NCBI GenBank assembly: GCA_963772635.1
Contig: CAVYYK010000026.1
Span: forward strand, 1 to 64,000
Direction: 5' to 3'
DNA: 64,000 nt
Source: JAUXFS01 sp963772635
GTDB taxonomy: Bacteria; Pseudomonadota; Alphaproteobacteria; Rhodospirillales; Defluviicoccaceae
The position numbers and the translations under genes were made by a program. The notes below the pieces were generated by a model. The model worked only from the letters and a program-made list of their open reading frames with translations, was not told the origin of the DNA and did not search any database. Below are positions 7,600-16,756 of the stretch, piece after piece; position 1 is the first letter of the stretch, and the number at the start of each line of letters is the position of its first letter.

Positions 7600-9605
7600 A
7601 TCGCGAGAGCCAGCAGCAGGGCGACGAGGGCGAAAAAGACGAGGCTCAAATAGCGCCGAATCGTCAGGAACTGCAGAAGATTGAGACGTTCTGCCGCAAA
7701 CTCGACGGCGCCGGCGACGGGCGCGTAGAGCAGATCCCAGACAAGGTCACGCATCACGACGCGGAAGCGCGCAGGCCCGGTGTCACCCGGCGGCGGCATC
7801 TCGACCTGCTCACGCGCGCGAAAGACCAGGGTGCCGAACACCCGCCGGATGGGTTGGGCGAAGCTGCCGGCGGTGTATTGGGTGACGGGGCTGGCGTCGG
7901 GAAAACCGCAATCCCATGCCGGCGCCCGGCGCACCGCGCGGGAAACCCAGCGGTGCATGACGAACGCCGTCAGAAACGCCGAGAATGCGATGAACAGGAA
8001 GACGAGTAGGCCATTGTAGGAGCTGCGGCTCTGGGCGATCGGGATGATCGAGAGCCACTCCAGCCCTGTCTGATGCGGCATTCGGTCGCCGAGAAGCGCC
8101 AGCGTCACCGGTGCCAGGCCGTCCATCACCAGGCTCGGCATGACGCCGGCCAGAAAGACAGAGAGCCGCCAGCGCAAACATGGCGGTCGAGCGAGAAGCG
8201 ATCGACTTCCTGCGCCTGCGCCGCCGCGGGCGTCCGCGGCCGTCCGAGGAACGTGACGCCGTAGGCCTTGACGAAACAGGCCGCGGCGAGCGCCGCCGAC
8301 AGCGCCAACAGCCCACCCACCGCCGGCACCATGATCCGGAGGCCCCACTGCGGAAGGTCCGGGCTTTGCAGTATGGCCTGGAAAGTGAGCCATTCGGACA
8401 CGAAGCCATTCAGGGGCGGCAGGGCTGAAATGGCGACGCATCCGACCAGGAAGACGAAGCTGGTCTGCGGCATGCGGTGGATCAGCCCGCCCAGATGCTC
8501 CATGTCCCGCTCGCGGGTCGCGGTCAGCACGGCGCCGGCACCCAGAAACAGCAGACTTCTTGAAAAGCGAGTGATTGAGCACGTGGAACAGGGCCGCGGT
8601 GAGTGCCAGGGCCGCCGCCCAGCCCATGCCGTTCGCCTGGAACGCCAGCGAGAGCCCGAGGCCGATATAGATGATCCCGATGTTCTCGACCGTGTGGTAG
8701 GCAAGAAGACGCTTGAGATCATGCTGCATCAGCGCGTAGAGCACGCCGAGCGCGGCCGTTATCCCGCCGAGGGCAAGCACGACCATCGCCGCCCACCAGG
8801 TCGGTTGCCCGACCAAATCGAAGATGATCCGGATGAAGCCGTACACGGCGACCTTGGTCATCACGCCGCTCATCAGGGCGGAGACATGACTGGGCGCGGC
8901 CGGATGGGCGAGGGGCAGCCAGACGTGAACCGGAACGAGACCGGCCTTCGAACCGGCGCCGAGCAGAACGAGGCCGAGGACCAGGGCCAAAACCTGGGGT
9001 GCATGCTCTGCGTTGCGGATCGCGTCGAAGCCGTAGGCGCCGGCCGGTCCGGCTAGCAGCCCGAAGGCCAACAACAGGGACAAGGTGCCGAAGCTCGCCA
9101 TCACCAGGTAGATGTAGCCGGCGCGGACATTGTCGCGGTCCCGGTGGTGGGCCACGACCAGGGCCCAGGAGGCGAGCGACATGAACTCCCAGGACAACAG
9201 GAAGGTGAACGCGTCGTCCGCCAATACGACCAGGTTCATCCCTGCCAGGAACGCCGAATAAAACGGCAGCACCCGCTGCGGCGCCGGTTCGTGGCGTCCA
9301 TAGCCCAGCCCGTACAGGCAAGCCGCCGCCCCGCCCAGGTTGACGACGACCAGAAAAAACGCCGCGAGCGCGTCCATGCGAAAATGCGCCCCCAGCCACG
9401 GCAAGCCCAGCGGCAGAACCAGGACCGAAGCCTCGCCTCCGTCGGCGACGAGATGGACGAGAGCCGCGACGAGAGCGACCGAGGATGCGGCGAGACTCGT
9501 CCCGTAGGTCACCCGACAGGATCGCGGGTCCCGCCCGATGACGACGGAGAGCCCCGCACAACTGAGCAGAAGCGCGACACACCACAGCACTATGCCAATC
9601 GCCAT
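7590..9605 (-). pseudogene. hyfB: Hydrogenase-4 component B-like subunit, frameshifted
   Basis: NuoL-type antiporter subunit, about 670 residues if restored. The N-terminal two thirds (MAIGIVLWCVALLL to LNHSLFK) and the C-terminal third (SVFLAGVMPSLVMDG to the end) are in one frame. The middle (SLLFLGAGAVLTATRERDME to QEVDRFSLD) is in another. The first shift is at about 8557-8562, where removing one base of CTTCTT gives the family sequence FKSLLFLGAG. The return shift is at about 8150-8180, where MFALAALCL lies in the third frame. As read, a long open frame runs through but encodes an unrelated middle. ATG 9605 was chosen over upstream ATGs because it begins the first hydrophobic helix and lies 13 bases after the XRE gene. 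Either a fresh pseudogene or two indel errors. Confidence 0.75.
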
Positions 9606-9618
9606 CGCGCCCCGCCCT

Positions 9619-9924
9619 TCACGCCAACCGAGGCGGCGTCGCGGTCTCGCCGTTGCGAAGAGGCCGGGCATCCGTTGCCGACCACCGCAGCCGGACTCCC
9701 CGCCCGCCGCCCTCACTGATCGCCCGCTCGCCGATGAGCTCGATGCCGGCGGAGTCGAGGGCGGAGATCAGCTTCATCAACGAGTCCACATTGCCGCGGA
9801 TGACCCCGTCGCTCGCCTCCATGCGCTGAATGGTCGGCACCGACAGTCCCGACAGCTCGGCCAACTGCCGCTGATCGATGCCGAGCAGGGCGCGGGCGGC
9901 GCGCAACTGAGCCGCGATGATCAT
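9619..9924 (-). CDS. Small XRE-family regulator leading the hyf operon
   Basis: About 101 residues with a helix-turn-helix: QLRAARALLGIDQRQLAELS, then GLSVPTIQRME, followed by DSLMKLISALDSAGIELIGE, the arrangement of short Cro/CI-type regulators common in Rhizobiales and Rhodospirillales. It ends 13 bases before hyfB, so it is probably the first gene of the operon and controls it. ATG 9924 (MIIAAQLRAARA) fits the family start; a longer form from 9981 is possible but adds unconserved sequence. An exact 10-bp inverted repeat 60 bases upstream (9987-10018) is a candidate binding site. The signal it senses cannot be read from sequence. Confidence 0.8.
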   Translation of the reverse strand: MIIAAQLRAARALLGIDQRQLAELSGLSVPTIQRMEASDGVIRGNVDSLMKLISALDSAGIELIGERAISEGGGRGVRLRWSATDARPLRNGETATPPRLA

Positions 9925-9986
9925 GGATGAGCCATCTATCGGTAGCTCCGACACGCAAAATCGGACATCTATAGCAAACACGTTGC

Positions 9987-10018
9987 CGTTTCAAACATGA
10001 TTCTTGCCGTTTGAAACG
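9987..10018. promoter_or_regulatory. Inverted repeat, candidate operator
   Basis: CGTTTCAAAC at 9987-9996 and GTTTGAAACG at 10009-10018 are perfect inverted repeats with a 12-base spacer. TTGCCGTTT is also directly repeated here. The site lies between the divergent XRE gene (start 9924) and the EamA transporter (start 10137), so it could control either or both. No T-run follows, so it is not a typical terminator. Confidence 0.5.
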
Positions 10019-10136
10019 CCAACGATCGGGTCGGCGTTCGACCGGCAGGGATTCCTGCTTTCTTGAGGTGTCGACGCCGGATTTCGGCAGGCGGTGCGTT
10101 CGGATACACTCACACCGATATGAGGGTCTGAACAAG

Positions 10137-11048
10137 ATGCTCGACGTTCTGCTCTACGCCACGACCGTGCTCATCTGGGGATCGAGCTGGCTGGCGATCA
10201 AGTACCAGCTCGGCGTCGTGGCGCCCGAGGTGTCGCTCGTCTACCGATTCGCCCTCGCCGCGGCAGTGATGATCGTCGTCTGCGCCGCCGGCCGCCGTCC
10301 CATGCGTTTTCCGCTGCGGGCTCACCTGCGCATGGCCGCTCTGGGGTTGTTCCTGTTCTCCACCAACTACGTCTTCATCTACATGGGCAGTGGGCATCTG
10401 ACCAGCGGGCTGGTCGCCGTCGCCTTCTCGACGGTGGTGGCGATGAACATCCTGCTCGGCGCCGTTCTGTTCCGGGCGCCGATCCGGCCGCGGGTCGCGA
10501 CCGGCGCCGCTTTCGGCCTAGCGGGGATCGCCGTCGTGTTCTGGCCCGAGATCGCCGCCTTCGAGCTGTCGCGCGGCGGCACCCTCGGCCTGGTGCTGGC
10601 CCTGACCGGGACCGCCTCGGCATCGCTCGGCATGCTGACCTCGGGACGCGCCCAGGCCGCTGGCCTCCCGGTCATTCAGGCCAACGCCTACGGCATGGGC
10701 TACGGAACGCTGTTTCTGACCAGTTTCTGTCTGGTCCGCGGCGCGCCCTTTGATTTCGACCTGAGTTTCCCGTACGTGGTGTCGCTGGGGTTCCTGGCGG
10801 TGTTTGCCACGGTGATCGGTTTTTGGAGCTATCTGACCCTGCTCGGTCGCATCGGCGCCGATCGCGCGGCCTATGTCTCCGTGCTGTTCCCGATCGTCGC
10901 CCTGGCCCTGTCCACCGCCTTCGAGGGCTATCACTGGACCGTCGCGGCGACCGGCGGAATCGCCCTCACGCTCCTCGGCAATGTGCTGATCCTCGGCCAC
11001 GGCCGCAAGCATCCGCAGCGGGCCAGCACGATCAAGTCGGCGGAGTAA
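10137..11048 (+). CDS. EamA/DMT-family transporter
   Basis: 303-residue inner-membrane protein with ten predicted helices in two EamA repeats, as in drug/metabolite exporters such as RhaT or YdcZ relatives. It starts MLDVLLYATTVLIWGSSWLA, the standard DMT opening with WGSSW. The second repeat starts near LGLVLALTGTASASLGML and ends with VAATGGIALTLLGNVLIL. Substrate is not predictable; relatives export amino acids or other metabolites. ATG 10137 is preceded by GAGGGTCTGAA, whereas the frame upstream is not hydrophobic. It is divergent from the XRE-hyf operon and followed 99 bases later by ppa. Confidence 0.88.
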   Translation: MLDVLLYATTVLIWGSSWLAIKYQLGVVAPEVSLVYRFALAAAVMIVVCAAGRRPMRFPLRAHLRMAALGLFLFSTNYVFIYMGSGHLTSGLVAVAFSTVVAMNILLGAVLFRAPIRPRVATGAAFGLAGIAVVFWPEIAAFELSRGGTLGLVLALTGTASASLGMLTSGRAQAAGLPVIQANAYGMGYGTLFLTSFCLVRGAPFDFDLSFPYVVSLGFLAVFATVIGFWSYLTLLGRIGADRAAYVSVLFPIVALALSTAFEGYHWTVAATGGIALTLLGNVLILGHGRKHPQRASTIKSAE

Positions 11049-11147
11049 CAATGGCCTCGTCGCGGGCATTGGCCGTTGTCCGGGACTGGTGTACGGTACG
11101 GCGGGCTCAAGGGGCAGCAAACGGGGATTTTGGCGGAAAGGCGGACG

Positions 11148-11687
11148 ATGGATATCAACAAGGTGCCGGTGGGAAAGAACCCACCCTACGACGTCAACGT
11201 GCTCATCGAGATCCCGATGGGCGGCAACCCGGTGAAGTACGAGTTGGACAAGGAGTCCGGCATCATGTACGTGGACCGGTTCCTCCATACCGCGATGTAT
11301 TACCCGTGCAACTACGGGTTCATTCCGCACACCCTGTCGGATGACGGCGATCCGGTCGACGCCGCCGTGCTCGGCCAGATCCCGGTGAGCCCGGGGGTGA
11401 TCATCCGTTCCAGGCCGATCGGCGTGCTGATCATGGAGGACGAGAGTGGCATCGACGAAAAGATCCTCTGTGTGCCCGTCGACGATCTCCACCCCTACTA
11501 CGCCAGCGTCGCCTCCTATCGCGAGGTGCAGAAGATCCTGTGCGATCAGATCGAGCACTTCTTCGCCCACTACAAGGACCTGGAGGAGGGCAAGTGGGTG
11601 AAGGTCAAGCGTTGGGGCGAGCCGCAGGAAGCGTTCGATCTGATCCGCCAGGGCATGGAACGGGACGGAAAGGGAAACGGCGAATAG
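11148..11687 (+). CDS. ppa: Inorganic pyrophosphatase
   Basis: 179-residue family I soluble pyrophosphatase, close to the E. coli length (176). It hydrolyses PPi to phosphate, pulling biosynthetic reactions forward. Diagnostic segments are EIPMGGNPVKYELDKESG, MYYPCNYGFIPHTL and the metal-binding DGDPVDAAVLG, matching the D-x-D-P-x-D signature, followed by KILCVPVDD and the YKDLEEGKWVKVKRWG loop. ATG 11148 was chosen because GCGGAAAGGCGG lies just upstream and MDINKVPVGKNPP matches the family start. A macrodomain gene follows after 16 bases and may be cotranscribed. Confidence 0.96.
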   Translation: MDINKVPVGKNPPYDVNVLIEIPMGGNPVKYELDKESGIMYVDRFLHTAMYYPCNYGFIPHTLSDDGDPVDAAVLGQIPVSPGVIIRSRPIGVLIMEDESGIDEKILCVPVDDLHPYYASVASYREVQKILCDQIEHFFAHYKDLEEGKWVKVKRWGEPQEAFDLIRQGMERDGKGNGE

Positions 11688-11703
11688 GGCGAGAGTCGTC
11701 GAC

Positions 11704-12219
11704 ATGACCGAACGACTGGAAATCGTCGAAGGCGACATCACCAAGCTGGCCGTCGATGCCATCGTCAACGCCGCCAACGAATCGCTGCTCGGCGGCGGCG
11801 GCGTCGACGGGGCCATTCACCGCGCGGCGGGACCGGAGCTTCTGGTCGAATGCCGCACCCTCTGCGGTTGCCCCACTGGCGAGGCGAAGATTACCAAGGG
11901 CTACGAGCTTCCGGCCAAGCACGTGATCCATACCGTCGGCCCGGTGTGGCACGGCGGCGGCCGGGGCGAGGACGACCTGCTGGCGTCGTGCTACCGGCGA
12001 TCATTGGAAATCGCGGCGGCGAACGGGCTGACGAGCATGGCGTTTCCGGCGATCAGCACGGGCATCTACGGCTTCCCTGCCGACCGGGCGGCGGTCATCG
12101 CCGTGAAGACGGTCCGGGACTTCTTGGCGAACAGCGATTTGCCCGAAAAGGTGATCTTTTGTTGTTTCGGCAGGGCGTCCATGGATGCGCACCAAGCGGC
12201 GATGACCGAGACCGGCTGA
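11704..12219 (+). CDS. Macrodomain protein, O-acetyl-ADP-ribose deacetylase-like
   Basis: 171-residue single macrodomain of the YmdB type. Members bind ADP-ribose and remove acetyl from O-acetyl-ADP-ribose or ADP-ribose from proteins. The ligand-binding pattern is clear: VEGDITKLAVDAIVNAANES with the conserved asparagine pair, LLGGGGVDGAIHRAAG, AKHVIHTVGPVWHGG and FPAISTGIYGFP. It starts 16 bases after ppa and probably shares its transcript. It converges on the CoA-transferase gene, with only five bases between stops. One ordinary full-length copy; the physiological substrate here is unknown. Confidence 0.93.
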   Translation: MTERLEIVEGDITKLAVDAIVNAANESLLGGGGVDGAIHRAAGPELLVECRTLCGCPTGEAKITKGYELPAKHVIHTVGPVWHGGGRGEDDLLASCYRRSLEIAAANGLTSMAFPAISTGIYGFPADRAAVIAVKTVRDFLANSDLPEKVIFCCFGRASMDAHQAAMTETG

Positions 12220-12224
12220 GCCAA

Positions 12225-13457
12225 TCAGTCCTCGATCCGCTCCGGTCCGGCGACGATCCCGGCGTCGTGGAGCTTACCGACCTCCTTTTCGCTCATGCCG
12301 AGGATGTCGAGGAGGATCTCGTCGGTATGCTCGCCGAGCAGGGGCGCGCGGGTCGCCGGCAGCCGCTCTACAGCGCCGAAGTCCAGCGGCGAGCCCGGCA
12401 TCAGATAGCTGCCGATTCCGGGCTGGTCGACCATGCTGAACATCGGGTTCTCGGTCGAGCCGTCGGCGTCCTTCTCGATCGCCTCGCGGACGGTCCGATA
12501 GGGCGCCCAGGTGACCCTGTGCTCGTTGAAGACCTTGCGGATTTCGGACTTCATCCGGGTGGCGAACCAGGGCTCGAGGATCTTGCTGATTTCCCGGCGC
12601 GCCCGGAAGCGATTGCCTTCCTGGTCCAGATCGAGACCGAGCCGCTTGCCGAGGGCGTCGAACTCGTCGCCCAGCCCGGTGGCCTTGCGCAGGCTCGACC
12701 ACTGGGTCTTGGTCAGGCCGACGACCATAAGCCGTTTGCCGTCGAGGGTGCCGAAGTCGCGTCCGTAGGCGCCGTAGAGGTAGTTGCCGTCCTTGGGGCG
12801 GTCGCCGTCGTTGACCATCACCTCGGCGATCTTGCCGAGGTTGCCGAGCATCGCCAGCGCCACATCCTTGAGGGCGATCTTGACCAGCTGCCCCTCGCCG
12901 GTCTGGCGGCGGTGGCGCTCCGCGGCGAGCAGGCCGACCAGGGCCATCTGCCCGGTGATGCAGTCCCAGGCGGGGAGCAGGTGATTGACCGGCCGATGCC
13001 ACTCCGTCGGACCGGTGACCAAAGGAAAGCCCACCTGCGGGTTGACGGTGTAGTCCACTTCCGACCCGCCGTCGCGGCGCCCCAACAGATTGACCATGAT
13101 CAGGTCGTCGCGCTCGGCCTTCAGGGTCTCGAAGTCGAGCCAGCCCCGCGCCGGGAAGTTCGTAATGAACAGACCTGCGTTCTCGCCGGGCGCGCAGATC
13201 AGCCGGGTGAGGATCTCCTGGCCCCCGGGCTTGCGGAAATCGACGGCGATCGAGCGCTTGCCCTTGTTGAACCCGGCCCAGAACAGGCTATGCGTGCCGT
13301 CGAGGGTCACCGGCCAGCGGGTGTAGTCGAGGCCGCCGCCGATCGGGTCGAAGCGGATGACTTCGGCGCCGAGCTGGGCCAAGGTCATCCCGCCGAGCGG
13401 CATCGCCACGAACGCCGAGCCCTCGACGATCCGCAGGCCGCTCAGAATCCCGCCCAT
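12225..13457 (-). CDS. Class III CoA-transferase, 2-methylfumaryl-CoA isomerase-like
   Basis: 410-residue CaiB/BaiF family enzyme. Class III CoA-transferases move CoA through a covalent aspartate; the likely catalytic residue is the D in LLPAWDCITGQMALVG. The N-terminus (MGGILSGLRIVEGSAFVAMP, then PLGGMTLAQLGAEVIRFDPI) closely recalls 2-methylfumaryl-CoA (mesaconyl-CoA) isomerase, the Mct enzyme of the 3-hydroxypropionate bicycle and of some itaconate/mesaconate routes. I infer that assignment from remembered family sequence; a different acyl-CoA substrate is possible. No other pathway gene lies beside it, so it may act in mesaconate or methylaspartate metabolism elsewhere. Convergent with the macrodomain gene. 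Confidence 0.8.
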   Translation of the reverse strand: MGGILSGLRIVEGSAFVAMPLGGMTLAQLGAEVIRFDPIGGGLDYTRWPVTLDGTHSLFWAGFNKGKRSIAVDFRKPGGQEILTRLICAPGENAGLFITNFPARGWLDFETLKAERDDLIMVNLLGRRDGGSEVDYTVNPQVGFPLVTGPTEWHRPVNHLLPAWDCITGQMALVGLLAAERHRRQTGEGQLVKIALKDVALAMLGNLGKIAEVMVNDGDRPKDGNYLYGAYGRDFGTLDGKRLMVVGLTKTQWSSLRKATGLGDEFDALGKRLGLDLDQEGNRFRARREISKILEPWFATRMKSEIRKVFNEHRVTWAPYRTVREAIEKDADGSTENPMFSMVDQPGIGSYLMPGSPLDFGAVERLPATRAPLLGEHTDEILLDILGMSEKEVGKLHDAGIVAGPERIED

Positions 13458-13462
13458 GATGC

Positions 13463-13978
13463 TTAACCTTCGCTCTTTCTGGCGTTTGGTTTGTGGACGT
13501 GTACATTGGCGCCGTGGTGTTTCTCCAGGATGGCGCTCGCCAGTCGTTCACGCTCGGCGTCGGGCGCCCGTACCCAAAGGATGACGCTGCCGGCCGCCAG
13601 CGACCGGGCGAAGTCCTCGGTGTGGGGCTTGGCGGTGACCTCCTCGAGCATTTCCTTGACGGCGACGCCGCCGACGGCGGCGCCGATAACACCGGCAATC
13701 GTCGCCGCGACTGGCCCACCGGCAAGGAAGATTGCGCCGGACGCCACCAAGGGCGCTTCGTACTTGAACTCGCCGACCATCGCGGTCATCACGTCCCGCC
13801 ACGGTTTTCCGGGCGTGCCGGCGGCATCGATGGATTCGTGCGATCCGAGAACGCTGAGGTCGGCGTGGCCGAAACCGGCTTCCGTTAGCGCCGTAACCGC
13901 AGCCTCGAAGCTCTCACGGTCGGAGAAAACGCCGACCACTTCTCGACCGGATGTGGAAATGTCAGGGCCTTTCGTCAC
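13463..13978 (-). CDS. Glycine-rich small membrane-associated protein, stress-like
   Basis: 171 residues, GTG start preceded by GGGGGAC. No catalytic motif is visible. The first 60 residues (EVVGVFSDRESFEAAVTALT, then AGFGHADLSVLGSHE) resemble the ferredoxin-like fold of bacterial general-stress proteins of the YflT/DUF1269 kind. A central hydrophobic, glycine-rich segment (VASGAIFLAGGPVAATIAGV, then IGAAVGGVAVKEML) looks like a glycine zipper. The C-terminal part (SVILWVRAPDAERERLASAI) repeats the alpha/beta pattern. It ends five bases before the CoA-transferase start and may be the first gene of that transcript. Divergent from mutS. Function unknown. Confidence 0.7.
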   Translation of the reverse strand: MTKGPDISTSGREVVGVFSDRESFEAAVTALTEAGFGHADLSVLGSHESIDAAGTPGKPWRDVMTAMVGEFKYEAPLVASGAIFLAGGPVAATIAGVIGAAVGGVAVKEMLEEVTAKPHTEDFARSLAAGSVILWVRAPDAERERLASAILEKHHGANVHVHKPNARKSEG

Positions 13979-14089
13979 GGTGTCCCCCGTTGATTATTGG
14001 CCGCCATATTGCCCAAGCGGGCGCCCAATTCATAGCCCCTACCGGCCAAGCCGTGTTAAACTTCCGCTCCTGGTCATCCACCGAACGCC

Positions 14090-16756
14090 ATGCCCGACTT
14101 GCCTCAGCCCAATCCACCGGATCCCGCGCAGGACCAGATGACGCCGATGATGGCGCAGTATCTGTCGATCAAGCGCGAGCATCCGGAATGCCTGCTGTTC
14201 TATCGGATGGGCGATTTCTACGAGATGTTCTTCGACGATGCGGTGAAGGCGGCAAAGACGCTCGACATCACTCTCACCAAGCGGGGCCGCCATCTCGGCG
14301 ATGACATTCCGATGTGCGGCGTGCCGGTCCACAGCCATGAAACGTACGTGGCCCGGCTGATCAGGCAGGGCTTCAAGGTCGCCATCTGCGAACAGACCGA
14401 GGATCCGGCGGAAGCCAGAAAACGGGGTGCCAAGTCGGTCGTCCGCCGGCAGGTGGTGCGGGTGATGACCGCCGGTACCTTGACCGAGGATACCTTGCTT
14501 GAGTCCCGCCGCCACAATTACCTGGCGGCCTGCGCGGAAGCGGATGGAAGCATCGGCCTGGCCTGGATCGACGTCTCCACCGGAGACTTCCAGACCCAAC
14601 CGCTGGATGGAAGCGACCTGGGGGCGGTACTGGCCCGGCTGGAGCCGGGCGAAATCGTCGTGTCGGAGGGGGTACTGCAAAAGCCGGCTCTGTTCGAAAC
14701 CCTCGGCGAATGGCGCGACCGGTTGACCCCGCTGCCGTCGAGCCGCTTCGACAGCGTCAACGGTCGCCGGAGGCTGGAGGCCGTTTACGGGGTGGGCACG
14801 CTCGATGCGTTCGGTGGTTTCGGCCGTGCGGAGATCGCGGCGGCCGGCGGCTTGGTCGACTATGTCGAGCTGACCCAGAAGGGCCGGTTGCCGCGCATCT
14901 CCCCGCCGCGACGACTGGCCACGGGGGCGGTGATGGAAATCGACGCCGCCACCCGCCGCAACCTGGAGCTCGCTCGGACCCTGTCCGGTGAACGCCGGGG
15001 CAGTCTGATCAGTGTCATCGACAGGACGGTCACCGGCGCCGGTGCCCGGCTGTTGGCGGCGCGGCTGTCTGCGCCGTTGACCGATGTCAGCGAAATCGAT
15101 CGGCGTCTCGACATGGTCCAGTTCTTCATCGAGGCCGAGCGCGCTCGCGGGGGAGTGCGGGCGCTGCTGGAGCGCTGTCCCGAGATCGAACGGTCGCTGT
15201 CCCGCCTTTCCGTCGGTCGGGGCGGCCCGCGTGATCTCGCCGCCATCCGCGATGCCCTGGCGTTGACGGCCGAGTTGCGCGTCGCGCTCGGTGAAGCCGG
15301 TTTGCCCGGAATACCGCCGGGGATCGAGACCTGTCTCACCGACCTCGGCCATCACCGGCCCCTGGTCGAAAGTCTGAGCCGGGCTCTGGCTCCTGACCTG
15401 CCGGTGCTGTCCCGCGACGGCGGGTTCATCGCTGCCGGCTACGCGCCGAAGCTCGACGAGTTGCGCGGGCTGCGCGACGAGAGCCGCCGGTTGATCGCCG
15501 GCCTCCAGGCGCGCTATGCCGGCGAAACCGGCATCCAAACGCTGAAGATCCGTCATAACAACGTGCTCGGTTACTTCGTCGAGGTGCCGGCCAAACAGGC
15601 GGAAAGAATGCCGAGCGATGCCGACGCGCCGTTCATCCACCGCCAGACCATGGCCAATGCGGTCCGTTATACTTCGGTCGAGCTCGGCGATCTTGAGGGC
15701 CGGATCGCCCGCGCCGCCGATCAGGCGCTCGCCCTCGAGCTCGAGCTGTTCGACAATCTGGTCGCCGAGGTCGTCGCCGAGGCCGAGCCCGTCGCCCGTG
15801 CCGCCGCTTCGCTCGCCGCTCTCGACGTTTCCGCGGCGCTGGCGGAACTTGCGGTCGACGCCCGCTACAGCCGACCGGTGGTGGGCGACGGCCTCGATTT
15901 CGAGATTCGCGGCGGCCGTCATCCGGTGGTCGAAGTGGCGCTGACGGAGGGCCACGAAGCCGCCTTCGTCGCCAACGATTGCGACCTCGCGGAAGGCCAG
16001 CGGCTGTGGCTGTTGACCGGGCCGAACATGGCCGGGAAGAGCACGTTTCTGCGCCAGAACGCGTTGATCGCGGTGCTTGGCCAGATCGGCTCGTACGTCC
16101 CGGCGGCCGCGGCGCGGTTCGGCGTCGTCGATCGTCTGTTCTCCCGCGTCGGCGCCGCCGACGACCTCGCCCGCGGACGGTCGACGTTCATGGTCGAGAT
16201 GGTCGAAACCGCGGCGATCCTCAACCAGGCCGGGTCGAGGGCGCTGGTGATTCTCGACGAAATCGGCCGCGGCACCGCGACTTTCGACGGCCTGTCGATC
16301 GCCTGGGCGGTAATCGAGCACTTGCACGAAGTCAATCTCTGCCGCGCGCTGTTCGCCACCCACTACCACGAACTGACTGCGCTGGCGGCGAAGCTCCCGA
16401 ACCTGGCTTGTCATACCATGCGGGTCAAGGAATGGCAGGACGACGTAGTGTTCCTCCACGAGGTGGCGGCGGGAGCCGCGGATCGCTCCTACGGGATCCA
16501 TGTGGGTCGGCTGGCGGGGCTTCCGCCCGCGGTTGTCGCCCGAGCGGAGCAGGTGCTGGATACCCTGGAGAAGGGCGAGCAATCGTCGGCCGTCACCCGA
16601 CTTGCCGATGATCTTCCCTTGTTCGCCGCGGCGGAACGCATATCGCCGGTACCCGTATCTTCCCCGGTCGAGGAGGAACTCAAGGTCATCGCCGTGGACG
16701 ACCTCAGCCCGCGCCAAGCGCTGGAGTTGATCTACAGGCTGAAAGGGATGATCTGA
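14090..16756 (+). CDS. mutS: DNA mismatch repair protein MutS
   Basis: 888-residue mismatch-recognition ATPase. The mismatch-wedge motif FYEMFFDDA is near the N-terminus. The connector and lever domains follow. The ATPase has Walker A GPNMAGKSTFLRQ at about 644-656, Walker B VILDEIGRGTATFDG and a FATHYHEL switch segment. The extreme C-terminus keeps the beta-clamp/tetramerisation-like tail. ATG 14090 gives MPDLPQPNPPDPAQDQMTPM, a normal alphaproteobacterial lead-in to MAQYLSIKREHPECLLFYRM. It is followed by glnD after 111 bases. Mutation rate in this organism should therefore be under normal mismatch repair, relevant to the indels seen elsewhere in the window. Confidence 0.98.
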   Translation: MPDLPQPNPPDPAQDQMTPMMAQYLSIKREHPECLLFYRMGDFYEMFFDDAVKAAKTLDITLTKRGRHLGDDIPMCGVPVHSHETYVARLIRQGFKVAICEQTEDPAEARKRGAKSVVRRQVVRVMTAGTLTEDTLLESRRHNYLAACAEADGSIGLAWIDVSTGDFQTQPLDGSDLGAVLARLEPGEIVVSEGVLQKPALFETLGEWRDRLTPLPSSRFDSVNGRRRLEAVYGVGTLDAFGGFGRAEIAAAGGLVDYVELTQKGRLPRISPPRRLATGAVMEIDAATRRNLELARTLSGERRGSLISVIDRTVTGAGARLLAARLSAPLTDVSEIDRRLDMVQFFIEAERARGGVRALLERCPEIERSLSRLSVGRGGPRDLAAIRDALALTAELRVALGEAGLPGIPPGIETCLTDLGHHRPLVESLSRALAPDLPVLSRDGGFIAAGYAPKLDELRGLRDESRRLIAGLQARYAGETGIQTLKIRHNNVLGYFVEVPAKQAERMPSDADAPFIHRQTMANAVRYTSVELGDLEGRIARAADQALALELELFDNLVAEVVAEAEPVARAAASLAALDVSAALAELAVDARYSRPVVGDGLDFEIRGGRHPVVEVALTEGHEAAFVANDCDLAEGQRLWLLTGPNMAGKSTFLRQNALIAVLGQIGSYVPAAAARFGVVDRLFSRVGAADDLARGRSTFMVEMVETAAILNQAGSRALVILDEIGRGTATFDGLSIAWAVIEHLHEVNLCRALFATHYHELTALAAKLPNLACHTMRVKEWQDDVVFLHEVAAGAADRSYGIHVGRLAGLPPAVVARAEQVLDTLEKGEQSSAVTRLADDLPLFAAAERISPVPVSSPVEEELKVIAVDDLSPRQALELIYRLKGMI

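Noticed and set aside
6013..7653. Long plus-strand open frame opposite hyfE/hyfC
   Set aside because: Gln/His/Asp-rich shadow of membrane-protein genes, no independent evidence.
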